In this document: positions 1 through 5,614 of the stretch, piece by piece
Numbering within the stretch: position 1 is the first letter of the stretch
Layout: the number at the start of each line of letters is the position of its first letter
Origin: Rhodospirillaceae bacterium UBA6608
GTDB lineage: Bacteria > Pseudomonadota > Alphaproteobacteria > Rhodospirillales_A > Casp-alpha2
DNA: 5,818 nt
NCBI GenBank assembly: GCA_002433335.1
Contig: DJHY01000071.1
Location: forward strand, 1-5,818
Direction: 5' to 3'
Translations under genes and position numbers: made by a program
The notes under the pieces: model-generated
Told to the model about the DNA's origin: nothing
The model's input: the letters and a program-made list of their open reading frames with translations, nothing else
Database searches by the model: none

Positions 1-44
1 GAGCCGATAAACCCGGCGCCGCCTGTCAATAGAATGTTACGCAT
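1..44 (-). CDS. NAD(P)-dependent sugar epimerase/dehydratase (extended SDR), N-terminal fragment
   Basis: Only the first 14 complete codons are in the window, reading MRNILLTGGAGFIG, and the gene runs off the left edge. TGGAGFIG is the glycine-rich dinucleotide-binding motif (TGxxGxxG) found at the very N-terminus of extended short-chain dehydrogenases such as UDP-glucose 4-epimerase and dTDP-glucose 4,6-dehydratase. The ATG at 42-44 overlaps the TAA stop of the preceding SDR gene (37-39) in the 8-base string ATGCGTAA, so the two are probably translationally coupled within one operon. Substrate cannot be judged from this fragment. It is the second SDR gene in tandem. Confidence 0.8.
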   Translation of the reverse strand, partial: MRNILLTGGAGFIG

Positions 45-843
45 TTTTTAGTTCCCGTCCGGCGGCTTGCGCCGCGGCTTTTATGGCCTCTCTCGTTGTC
101 ACCGGGCCGATGAACGATTCCAGGCCCCCGATGTCCAGGCTGAATTCGTCGAATCGCGCATTCGATTCGGCGATTATCTCCCCCTCGCCGAACCCCTGGA
201 TGAACCATCGCGCCATATCCCCAATGGGGACAGGTATCCCAGACCCCACGTTTAGAGTCATTCCGGGTCGGATCGTCAAGAGCTTTGCAAGGACTAGGGC
301 GAAGGTCTCGACCGGCAGGAAGTCCCGGGCCGAATCGGCGCTGATGTCCAGGTTGATCCGCCGCTCCTTCTTGAGCGTCGCCAGGGCCCGACCGGCAAAG
401 GTGTGACGGCCTGCTTCCATTCCGAAGATATTGGATAGCCGCAAAATCGTCGCCCTGTCGCCAAGACAATGCCGAACGAAGGCTTCGGTCTCGGCTTTGT
501 TCCTTGCATAGGGCGTTGCGGGCGCAAGGGCCGCGTCTTCCTTGTACCGCGACCCGTCTCCCCGACCGTATACGGTTCTGGAACTAAGCATGAAGAAATG
601 GGTGGGAAGAGGGGCTATCGCCTCGGCCAGGATGCGGTCGGGGTCGCGCTCAGGGTCGTAGGGTTGATCGGCCAAGGCGCGGTCATAGCTGAAGTTCACG
701 ACGACATCGAAACCGCCGCGGGCAACGATGGACGGATCGACCCGGCGCGTTGCCGTGATCGCCGCGTCATCGCCGATGCAGCGCAAAAAATGACCGGCGA
801 GAAAGCTGGTGGCCCCTGTGACGAGGATGGAATTTCGGGTCAA
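37..843 (-). CDS. NAD(P)-dependent epimerase/reductase of the extended SDR family (nucleotide-sugar modifying)
   Basis: This is a 268-residue cytosolic Rossmann-fold protein. Visible motifs are the cofactor loop TGATSFLAG (residues 9-17), the serine-containing strand FMLSSRTVYG (84-93), the catalytic pair in YARNK (Y112, K116), RDFLPV (173-178, where relatives often have RDF-hydroxyl/His-V) and LNVGSG (197-202). These are the hallmarks of sugar-nucleotide epimerases, dehydratases and 4-reductases. It is shorter than the usual 300-350 residues, mostly through a compact region between the cofactor loop and the active-site serine. The start is TTG (841-843), chosen because it puts the glycine loop about 8 residues in and no ATG or GTG precedes it in frame. 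It lies 64 bases after the glycosyltransferase stop and overlaps the next SDR by 8 bases, consistent with one operon. The substrate is unknown; a role in making or reducing a deoxy- or heptose-type sugar is inference. Confidence 0.87.
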   Translation of the reverse strand: MTRNSILVTGATSFLAGHFLRCIGDDAAITATRRVDPSIVARGGFDVVVNFSYDRALADQPYDPERDPDRILAEAIAPLPTHFFMLSSRTVYGRGDGSRYKEDAALAPATPYARNKAETEAFVRHCLGDRATILRLSNIFGMEAGRHTFAGRALATLKKERRINLDISADSARDFLPVETFALVLAKLLTIRPGMTLNVGSGIPVPIGDMARWFIQGFGEGEIIAESNARFDEFSLDIGGLESFIGPVTTREAIKAAAQAAGRELKNA

Positions 844-907
844 AACCCAGGGATACCTTTTGACTTTATGAACATTCTTCCGGTGCTCGGACGCTTGCCG
901 GTTGTGT

Positions 908-2008
908 TCACTTGTCGACCTTAGGGCGGCCGGCGCGCGAGGCGACGATATATAACGGTCGGCCCTTTGATTGGGCGAATATACGCCCGATGTATTCGCC
1001 CATGATGCCCATGAACATAAGGTTCAGGCCACCCATCAAGAAGACCGATGCGATAAGGCTGACCCAGCCTTCGACTTGAATGTCGCCAGCCAGCCAGAGA
1101 CCGATCAAGCAGGCAATGAAGATCATGCTGCAACCAACGACGATAAGGCCAAGCATGGTAACGAGATGCAGAGGTTTGACCGAAAAGCCCATGATCGCAT
1201 CCATGCTGAACAACAGCAGGCGTTTCAGGTTGTAGCCGGTGACCCCTGCCTTCCGAATATCCCGATCATAGACGATTGGCACTTGTTTGAAGCCGATCCA
1301 ACTGACCATCCCGCGGATGTAGCGATGATGTTCAGGCATGGAAAGAATAACGTCCAGGACCCTGCGGCTCATCAGTCTGAAGTCTCCGGCGTCGACGGGG
1401 ATATCGACATCCGACAATTGCCGTAAAATCCGGTAGAAAATGGCGGCGGCGAGCCGCCTGGCCATGCTGTCACCCGGTCGGGCTCGGCGCTGACCGTAGA
1501 CGACGTCGGCACCGTCATCGGCGAGTTTCATCATGTCCGCGAGCAACTCGGGAGGGTCTTGTAAATCGGCGTCGATGACCAGGATGCGTTCGCCCGAACA
1601 GGCTTCCAAGCCTGCGGTCAGGGCGATCTGGTGGCCGAAGTTCCGCGATAGCTCGATCCCCACGATATGCGGGTCTTGCTTGGCCGCAGCGTCAATGCGC
1701 TCCCATGTGGCGTCGGACGACCCGTCATCGACGAGAACGATTTCGTAATCGTCGCCAACGACGTCCGTGCAACACGCGGTCACGCGGGCGATCAACGTGG
1801 CAAGGTTATCTTCCTCGTTGAAACAAGGGGCAACGACCGATAGTTTCGGTTGGCGTGCCGGGCGGCTACTTGGAGTCTTTTTTTTCTGGCTGCGACGTGC
1901 CCATTTTCCAATCCACTTGGAGTCTATTAAATGTCGACGATGCCGGTGATATCCGTTCCTAGCGGGCGAAGCCGGTCGGTCTGGCGCTCGGACCGGCGCC
2001 CGAAACAT
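908..2008 (-). CDS. Family 2 glycosyltransferase, GtrB/DPMS-like polyprenyl-phosphate sugar transferase; 5' end uncertain
   Basis: The 366-codon frame holds a GT2 catalytic domain and two C-terminal membrane helices. From the ATG at 2008 the motifs are VVAPCFNEEDN (residues 58-68), VDDGSSDATW (93-102), SRNFGHQIALTAGL (121-134), the DxD-like DADLQDPPE (146-154), RKAGVTGYNL (252-261), helices at about 280-306 and 315-336, and GEYIGRI (337-343). This is the architecture of enzymes that load a sugar onto undecaprenyl or dolichyl phosphate (GtrB, ArnC, DPMS families). The first 44 residues are Arg/Pro-rich, fit no family member, and overlap the divergent methyltransferase start, so the ATG at 2008 is doubtful. 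No other ATG, GTG or TTG lies in frame before the domain. A better start, ATG at 1902-1904 (MGTSQPEKK...), is one base out of frame across an A8 tract; joining the two would give about 331 residues, close to the family's usual 310-330. The enzyme identity is secure; the coding status of the 5' end is not. It probably works with the GtrA protein at 2723-3115. Confidence 0.85.
   Translation of the reverse strand: MFRAPVRAPDRPASPARNGYHRHRRHLIDSKWIGKWARRSQKKKTPSSRPARQPKLSVVAPCFNEEDNLATLIARVTACCTDVVGDDYEIVLVDDGSSDATWERIDAAAKQDPHIVGIELSRNFGHQIALTAGLEACSGERILVIDADLQDPPELLADMMKLADDGADVVYGQRRARPGDSMARRLAAAIFYRILRQLSDVDIPVDAGDFRLMSRRVLDVILSMPEHHRYIRGMVSWIGFKQVPIVYDRDIRKAGVTGYNLKRLLLFSMDAIMGFSVKPLHLVTMLGLIVVGCSMIFIACLIGLWLAGDIQVEGWVSLIASVFLMGGLNLMFMGIMGEYIGRIFAQSKGRPLYIVASRAGRPKVDK
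1868..1925. repeat. Perfect 11-bp direct repeat flanking the glycosyltransferase start region
   Basis: ACTTGGAGTCT occurs at 1868-1878 and again at 1915-1925, 47 bases apart start to start. Between the copies lie the candidate ATG (1902-1904) and most of the A8 tract (1878-1885, sharing its first base with the left copy). Flanking bases differ on both sides, so the identity is exactly 11 bp. It may be a trace of slipped-strand duplication, a deletion-prone pair, or a regulator's paired half-sites. Confidence 0.6.
1878..1885 (-). repeat. A8 homopolymer at the reading-frame break of the glycosyltransferase
   Basis: Eight T on the given strand (eight A in the sense of the gene) lie between the plausible ATG at 1904 and the GT2 body. 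Read from that ATG the frame is M-G-T-S-Q-P-E-K-K-D-S-K-stop, ending at a TAG at 1866-1868. Removing one A (or adding two) joins it to K-T-P-S-S-R-P and the catalytic domain. Homopolymers of this length are known hot spots for replication slippage, transcriptional slippage and sequencing indels. Confidence 0.75.
1926..1931 (-). promoter_or_regulatory. Possible -10 element for the glycosyltransferase
   Basis: On the minus strand the six bases read TTTAAT, a 5 of 6 match to TATAAT, in a locally AT-rich pocket of an otherwise GC-rich gap between divergent genes. It would place a transcript start near 1919, about 15 bases before the ATG at 1904, with GGATTGGAAA in between as a modest ribosome site. 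No convincing -35 hexamer is seen 16-18 bases upstream. The position favours the 1904 start over the one at 2008, which would lie upstream of this promoter. Confidence 0.25.
1971..1997. repeat. 7-bp inverted repeat in the divergent intergenic region
   Basis: GCCGGTC (1971-1977) and GACCGGC (1991-1997) are perfect inverted copies with a 13-base spacer, ending 24 bases before the methyltransferase start at 2022. It could be an operator between two divergent genes or a hairpin in the methyltransferase leader. No T-run follows, so it is not a terminator. It may also be chance in GC-rich DNA. Confidence 0.3.
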
Positions 2009-2021
2009 GGTCGGGTGTCCG

Positions 2022-2714
2022 ATGACTGAATTCGACGACTATGCACCGGACTATGCCGATAAAATCAACCGTGGAATTCACTTCTCCGGTAAGGATCACC
2101 GGTTTTTCACGCAATTGAAGGCGGATGTTCTGCTGGAAGCCTTGGGGCCTTTGGCGCAATCGGGGAAATTGCCGGACGTTCTAGACGTCGGCTGCGGCAC
2201 AGGTGCTGTGCACCCGCTTCTTGCGCCCGGCGTGAACAGCGTCACCGGCGTCGATGTTTCCCGGGCCTCGCTGGATATCGCGGCGGCGGAAAATCCGGGG
2301 AATTCTTATCAGGAGTACGAGGGCGGCCGCCTGCCGTTCGCCGACGGCCGGTTCGATGCGGCGATCGCAATATGCGTCGTTCATCATGTCCCGCCGGCGG
2401 AGCGGGCAACTTTTTTCCAGGAATTGCGAAGGGTGGTTCGCGTCGGTGGGCGAATTCTGGTGATTGAGCACAACCCGTTCAATCCGCTGACGCTTTACGT
2501 CGTGAACACCTGCGAATTGGACCGCAATGCGGTTCTGGTTTCCGCCGTGGGTTTACGGCGTCTGCTTGCGGCCGCAAACCTGACGCGACCGACGGTGTCC
2601 TATTTTACCTTTCTTCCGTTCCGCAACCGCCTGTCTAGCTTGGTCGATCGCATTTTCCGCCCGTTGCCCCTAGGCGCGCAGTATTTGGCGGTGTCGGAAA
2701 AGGACTCGGACTGA
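2022..2714 (+). CDS. Class I SAM-dependent methyltransferase (methyltransferase type 11/12-like)
   Basis: This is a 230-residue soluble protein, and the only plus-strand gene in the window. The Rossmann SAM-binding core is clear: motif I VLDVGCGTG (residues 53-61), the acidic end of strand 2 in GVDVS (76-80), LPFADGRFD (104-112), the post-strand-4 segment VVHHVPP (119-125) and VGGRILVIEHNPFNP (141-155) ending strand 5. The N-terminal EFDDYAPDY resembles the usual start of small-molecule and glycan methyltransferases. I prefer the ATG at 2022 (MTEFDDYAP) over the in-frame ATG at 2007, which only adds MVGCP; neither has a strong ribosome site. It is divergent from the glycosyltransferase and convergent with the GtrA gene, 8 bases from its stop. 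Methylation of a sugar or lipid-linked glycan is inferred from context only; the acceptor is unknown. Confidence 0.88.
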   Translation: MTEFDDYAPDYADKINRGIHFSGKDHRFFTQLKADVLLEALGPLAQSGKLPDVLDVGCGTGAVHPLLAPGVNSVTGVDVSRASLDIAAAENPGNSYQEYEGGRLPFADGRFDAAIAICVVHHVPPAERATFFQELRRVVRVGGRILVIEHNPFNPLTLYVVNTCELDRNAVLVSAVGLRRLLAAANLTRPTVSYFTFLPFRNRLSSLVDRIFRPLPLGAQYLAVSEKDSD

Positions 2715-2722
2715 GCGGTCCG
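2707..2722. terminator. Weak hairpin at the convergent gene junction
   Basis: CGGACT (2707-2712) can pair with GGTCCG (2717-2722), giving five Watson-Crick pairs plus one wobble with a GAGC loop. It straddles the methyltransferase stop and the 8-base gap to the convergent GtrA stop. No clean T-run follows on either strand (TTATAGGTTT on the plus strand), so it is at best a weak terminator and may be chance. Confidence 0.2.
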
Positions 2723-3115
2723 TTATAGGTTTCGCCGGAAGACCCACATTTTCTGAAGCAGGTAGCTCCAGGCGGCGATCGCGACGAAGGCGACGAACTG
2801 CGTCGGCAGGACCGGTTGGCCCAGACGCGCTACGCCGACATCCATGATCAGCATATTGATGAGGATGGCGCCGACATGGATTTGAAGGTAGCGGGGGACA
2901 GCTTGCCGGTGCGAGCGGTCGCTCTCGAAAGTCCAGGCACGGTGCAGTGCGTAATTGCACGCCATGGCCATCCCATAGGCCGGAAGCGTTGCGGCCCAAA
3001 GAGGCAGGAACGGCTTTAGGACGTAAAACGCGCCGAGATAGAGCGCAGCGGAAAATCCGCCGACGACACCGAAGCGCAGCAGCTCCGATTTGTTTCGCTG
3101 AACCCAGCGCAACAT
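2723..3115 (-). CDS. GtrA-family small membrane protein (putative polyprenyl-phosphate-sugar flippase)
   Basis: This is a 130-residue, very hydrophobic protein with four predicted membrane helices at about residues 13-33, 38-57, 77-97 and 102-122. Family signs are RFGVVGGFSAAL (14-25) at the first helix, NYALHRAWTFE (54-64) after the second, and the closing WSYLLQKMWVFRR (116-128), the aromatic-basic ending typical of GtrA proteins. In phage serotype-conversion operons GtrA is proposed to flip the undecaprenyl-phosphate sugar made by GtrB. The GtrB-like enzyme here lies just beyond the inverted methyltransferase gene, so a functional pair is likely although not adjacent. The ATG at 3113-3115 gives the normal family N-terminus; no strong ribosome site is seen. 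It starts 34 bases after the isomerase stop on the same strand, consistent with cotranscription. Confidence 0.88.
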   Translation of the reverse strand: MLRWVQRNKSELLRFGVVGGFSAALYLGAFYVLKPFLPLWAATLPAYGMAMACNYALHRAWTFESDRSHRQAVPRYLQIHVGAILINMLIMDVGVARLGQPVLPTQFVAFVAIAAWSYLLQKMWVFRRNL

Positions 3116-3149
3116 TAAAGTGGATCAATCTGTAAGGCGGCTCTAGCGG

Positions 3150-3734
3150 CTACCACTTCGTTGCGCAAACCTGGAGCGCCGGATGGGAGACCAGGCAGTG
3201 CCAGACCACGGCCTGAAACGCCTCGGCATGGGGGGTGACCAGGGAATCATCGACGGTCGGGACCAGGACGACGATATCGCCGACTTTTTTAGTATGCCCG
3301 CCGTCGCGCCCGACCACGCCTAGGATGGTGGCGCCGCGTTCGCGGGCGAAATTAAGCCCGCGAACCAGATTGACGCTGACGTTGTGCTCTTCATTTCCAC
3401 CGCCGACGGAAAAAACGAGGATCGCGTCCTTTTCGGACAGCCGGCTGGTGCCGAGCCAGCCCTCGAATACGGTTTCCCAACCTTCATCGTTGGTCCGGGC
3501 CGTTAGTTCCGAAACGTTGTCGGTTGGAGCGTAGGTTTCGATCCCGCAAAGTTTGCGAAAATCGTTCACCGCATGCCCGGCATTGCCGGCGCTTCCCCCG
3601 ACGCCCAGAATGAACAGGCGACCGCCCCGGTCTCGGACCTCGGCCAAAGTGGTCGCGGCTTTTTCAATGGCGTCGTGGTCCAGGTTGCGGGCGATTTCCG
3701 AAACCTGTTCCATAAAGGATGCAGCATGGCTCAT
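3150..3734 (-). CDS. SIS-domain phosphosugar isomerase, GmhA-like (sedoheptulose-7-phosphate isomerase family)
   Basis: This is a 194-residue soluble protein, matching the length of E. coli GmhA (192). The SIS phosphosugar-binding fold shows FILGVGGSAGNAGHAVNDF (residues 41-59), a second serine loop around FSVGGGNEEHNVS (108-120), and the helical EAFQAVVWH (171-179). GmhA converts sedoheptulose 7-phosphate to a heptose 7-phosphate, the first step to ADP- or GDP-heptose. By hand alignment the GmhA zinc ligands H61, E65, Q172 and H180 would fall on H54, D58, E171 and H179, so two of four differ, suggesting a divergent subfamily. The start at ATG 3732-3734 is supported by AGGAG (3742-3746 on the complement) seven bases upstream. 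It follows the ABC transporter by 48 bases. No heptose kinase or nucleotidyltransferase is in the window, so the heptose assignment is inference. Confidence 0.85.
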   Translation of the reverse strand: MSHAASFMEQVSEIARNLDHDAIEKAATTLAEVRDRGGRLFILGVGGSAGNAGHAVNDFRKLCGIETYAPTDNVSELTARTNDEGWETVFEGWLGTSRLSEKDAILVFSVGGGNEEHNVSVNLVRGLNFARERGATILGVVGRDGGHTKKVGDIVVLVPTVDDSLVTPHAEAFQAVVWHCLVSHPALQVCATKW

Positions 3735-3741
3735 GAAGGTG

Positions 3742-3746
3742 CTCCT
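3742..3746 (-). promoter_or_regulatory. Ribosome binding site of the SIS isomerase
   Basis: AGGAG on the minus strand, seven bases (CACCTTC) before the ATG at 3734. It is the clearest Shine-Dalgarno match in the window and fixes the isomerase start. Confidence 0.7.
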
Positions 3747-3761
3747 GGTAAGTTGAATGAG

Positions 3762-3781
3762 GGCGGCTTGGGTCGGCCGCC
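3762..3781 (-). other. GC-rich hairpin directly after the ABC transporter stop
   Basis: GGCGGC (3762-3767) and GCCGCC (3776-3781) form a perfect 6-bp GC stem with an 8-base loop, extendable by a T-G wobble. On the minus strand it starts one base after the TGA stop of the transporter and sits 27 bases before the isomerase ATG. It is followed by CTCATTCAACTT rather than a T-run, so it is not a standard intrinsic terminator. It could slow 3' decay or partly attenuate readthrough. Confidence 0.35.
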
Positions 3782-3782
3782 G

Positions 3783-5531
3783 TCAAAGCCGTTGCATGTC
3801 GACCAATCGCGCGAAATGCCCATCGGCGGACGCAAGGTCGTTGAAGCTGCCGTGTTCGATGACGCGGCCGTTTTCGAGAACATAAACGCTCGTCGAGCTG
3901 CGGACCGTCGACAGACGGTGCGCAATGGCCAAAACGGCCGTTCGCTCTGAAATGGTTTTGAGCGCTTCCTGGATGAGGTTTTCACTTTCCGTGTCCAGCG
4001 CACTGGTCGCTTCGTCGAGGACCAGGATCGATGGGCGGCGGACCAGCGCCCGCGCCAGGGCGATTCTTTGCAACTGGCCGCCGGAAAGGCGAACGCCGCG
4101 ATCTCCCACGACCGTATCGAGGCCGTTCTCCAGGCCGACGATGAAATCGTAGGCATTGGCAAGGCGGCAGGCTTCGATGATGTCACCTTCGGTCGCATCG
4201 GGATTTGCCCAAAGAATGTTCGCGCGAATGGTCGCGTGAAATAGAGCGTTCTGTTGTGGGACGTAGCCGATCTGTCGTTTGTAGGAATCGATGTCCAGCT
4301 CGCACAAGGGGGTGCCGTTCACCAAGACGGCGCCGCTAGTCGGCAATTGCAAGCCTAGCAAGATGTCTGCCGTGGTCGACTTGCCCGCACCGGATGCGCC
4401 CACCAGAGCGGTTAATTCGCCGCGTCGAACGTCGATCGAAACATCGTTCAGAACAGGTGCGCCGTCAGGATAGGAAAAAGTCACATGGTCGAGAGTGATG
4501 TGATCCAACTGCGTCGGCGCAGGCCGATCGCCGAACCGCGGGCGCGATGCCTCGGCTTCTTGGCGCATGCGGTTGACCGCTTCATAGGCGGGATACAGGC
4601 CGAGAAACTGGTAGCGTTGCGAAGACAGATTGCCCAGCGTCCCGGCCAGACGGTGAAAGGCATAAAGGACGACGGCAAGTTCAGCGAGCGGTACGCCCAG
4701 ATGTTGCGACACGGTGAAGGCGATCAAGACAAGCACGATACCGATCGGCGGGTAAGCCCGGCTGATGATGATCTGGAGCAACTGGGACATCAGTGTCGCG
4801 GCACGGTAGTCCTTGAAAGCGTCACGGATTCGAACGATGGCGTTCTGTTCTTTGGCAAAGGTCGAGATCAGCCGCACGTTCGAGAACGTTTCTTGAAGCA
4901 CGCTGGTATAGGCGGCGGACGTTTCGGATTCCGCCCGACCCCATTGATAGGTCTTTTTACGGAAGTATCGGAACGGCAGGGTCAAGGCCACGGCGGCGGC
5001 CATTGTAATCAACGTCACGTTCCAAGACAGGTAGATCGGCACGGCAAGCAGAATCAAAATCTGGGCAATCGGCGCGACCATTCGCGTGATCGCGGTGAAG
5101 GCGTCGCCGACGCGATTGATCTCATGGGTCAGCGAATTGAGAAAGTCACCCTGCCGTTGCTTGTTCACAAAATTGATGCTGGACAGGATGACATCGTTCG
5201 AAAAATCGGCGACCAAGTCCTCTCGAATGACGAACTTCACCTTGATCAGGAAATAGTCGATCAGGATGTAGACGACCGCAGTCGTGATGTTGATCGCGAC
5301 ATAGATCGGCAAAAACACCTCAACCCCGCCCTCCAGGCCGACCTGGGCGGCGGCGTCCATGAAAGCGCGGGCGGCGGTGCTCTCGCTTTCGCCGCCGACC
5401 AGCAGGGCAACGACCGGGGCCACGGAAAGCAGGGCCGCGGTATCGAGCACCATCAGGAGCAGAGTGAGCGCCATGCTGCCGATAAGTAGCTTCGGATAGC
5501 GGGAGCAGAACGACAGAATAAATGAGATCAT
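3783..5531 (-). CDS. ABC transporter, fused membrane and ATPase domains (MsbA/PglK-type lipid-linked glycan flippase)
   Basis: This is a 582-residue half-transporter, the normal length for exporters that act as homodimers. The N-terminal transmembrane domain spans about residues 10-310, with hydrophobic segments near 15-47, 73-98, 150-188 and 260-292. The ATPase domain has Walker A GASGAGKST (378-386), the Q-loop in YVPQQ (423-427), the ABC signature LSGGQ (482-486), Walker B ILVLDE (502-507), D-loop SALD (510-513) and H-loop His538, so it should be catalytically complete. Relatives flip lipid A-core, or lipid-linked oligosaccharides as PglK does, across the inner membrane. Placement among sugar-modifying and glycosyltransferase genes favours a glycan-lipid substrate, but sequence alone cannot exclude peptide or drug export. 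The ATG at 5529-5531 (MISFILSFCSRYPK) gives a short amphipathic start before the first helix; no strong ribosome site is visible. It is followed after 48 bases by the isomerase. Confidence 0.92.
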   Translation of the reverse strand: MISFILSFCSRYPKLLIGSMALTLLLMVLDTAALLSVAPVVALLVGGESESTAARAFMDAAAQVGLEGGVEVFLPIYVAINITTAVVYILIDYFLIKVKFVIREDLVADFSNDVILSSINFVNKQRQGDFLNSLTHEINRVGDAFTAITRMVAPIAQILILLAVPIYLSWNVTLITMAAAVALTLPFRYFRKKTYQWGRAESETSAAYTSVLQETFSNVRLISTFAKEQNAIVRIRDAFKDYRAATLMSQLLQIIISRAYPPIGIVLVLIAFTVSQHLGVPLAELAVVLYAFHRLAGTLGNLSSQRYQFLGLYPAYEAVNRMRQEAEASRPRFGDRPAPTQLDHITLDHVTFSYPDGAPVLNDVSIDVRRGELTALVGASGAGKSTTADILLGLQLPTSGAVLVNGTPLCELDIDSYKRQIGYVPQQNALFHATIRANILWANPDATEGDIIEACRLANAYDFIVGLENGLDTVVGDRGVRLSGGQLQRIALARALVRRPSILVLDEATSALDTESENLIQEALKTISERTAVLAIAHRLSTVRSSTSVYVLENGRVIEHGSFNDLASADGHFARLVDMQRL

Positions 5532-5545
5532 GATTATTGTCGGTC

Positions 5546-5598
5546 GGGGTGATAGGGGTGATCGCCGGGTGCAGCGTGATATCGGGCGGATTGCCCGA
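5546..5598. repeat. Short tandem and inverted repeats upstream of the ABC transporter
   Basis: In the 83-base gap between the upstream gene stop and the transporter ATG, GGGGTGAT occurs twice (5546-5553 and 5555-5562) separated by a single base. TCGGGC (5582-5587) and GCCCGA (5593-5598) form a 6-bp hairpin with a 5-base loop. No T-run follows the hairpin. The pair could be an operator or a weak stop/attenuator between genes, but both could also be chance. Confidence 0.3.
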
Positions 5599-5614
5599 AG
5601 CTTGTATATGGCCG

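Noticed and set aside
878..903. CCGG...CCGG possible hairpin between the glycosyltransferase and SDR
   Set aside because: Only four firm pairs with a long loop and no T-run; expected by chance at this base composition.
469..924. 151-codon plus-strand frame opposite the SDR gene
   Set aside because: It is antisense to the SDR with conserved active site and has no motif or ribosome site.
971..1426. 151-codon plus-strand frame opposite the glycosyltransferase
   Set aside because: It is antisense to a clear GT2 gene, with a His/Asp-rich composition and no recognisable motif.
2006..2009. CATG palindrome giving overlapping ATG starts on both strands
   Set aside because: Neither ATG is the likely real start; the glycosyltransferase probably starts near 1904 and the methyltransferase at 2022, so the overlap is probably coincidental.
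2670..3128. 152-codon minus-strand frame overlapping the GtrA gene and the methyltransferase end
   Set aside because: The GtrA frame carries the family helices and motifs. This frame is Arg/Pro/Cys-rich and overlaps two real genes.
3731..4198. 155-codon minus-strand frame inside the ABC ATPase domain
   Set aside because: It lies in an alternative frame of the Walker B/signature region, with Ser/Arg-rich low-complexity content and no domain.
4485..5489. 334-codon plus-strand open frame opposite the ABC transporter
   Set aside because: It is fully antisense to a transporter with every ATPase motif intact. The product is rich in His, Arg, Asp, Gly and Gln with no domain, typical of a shadow frame in GC-rich DNA.
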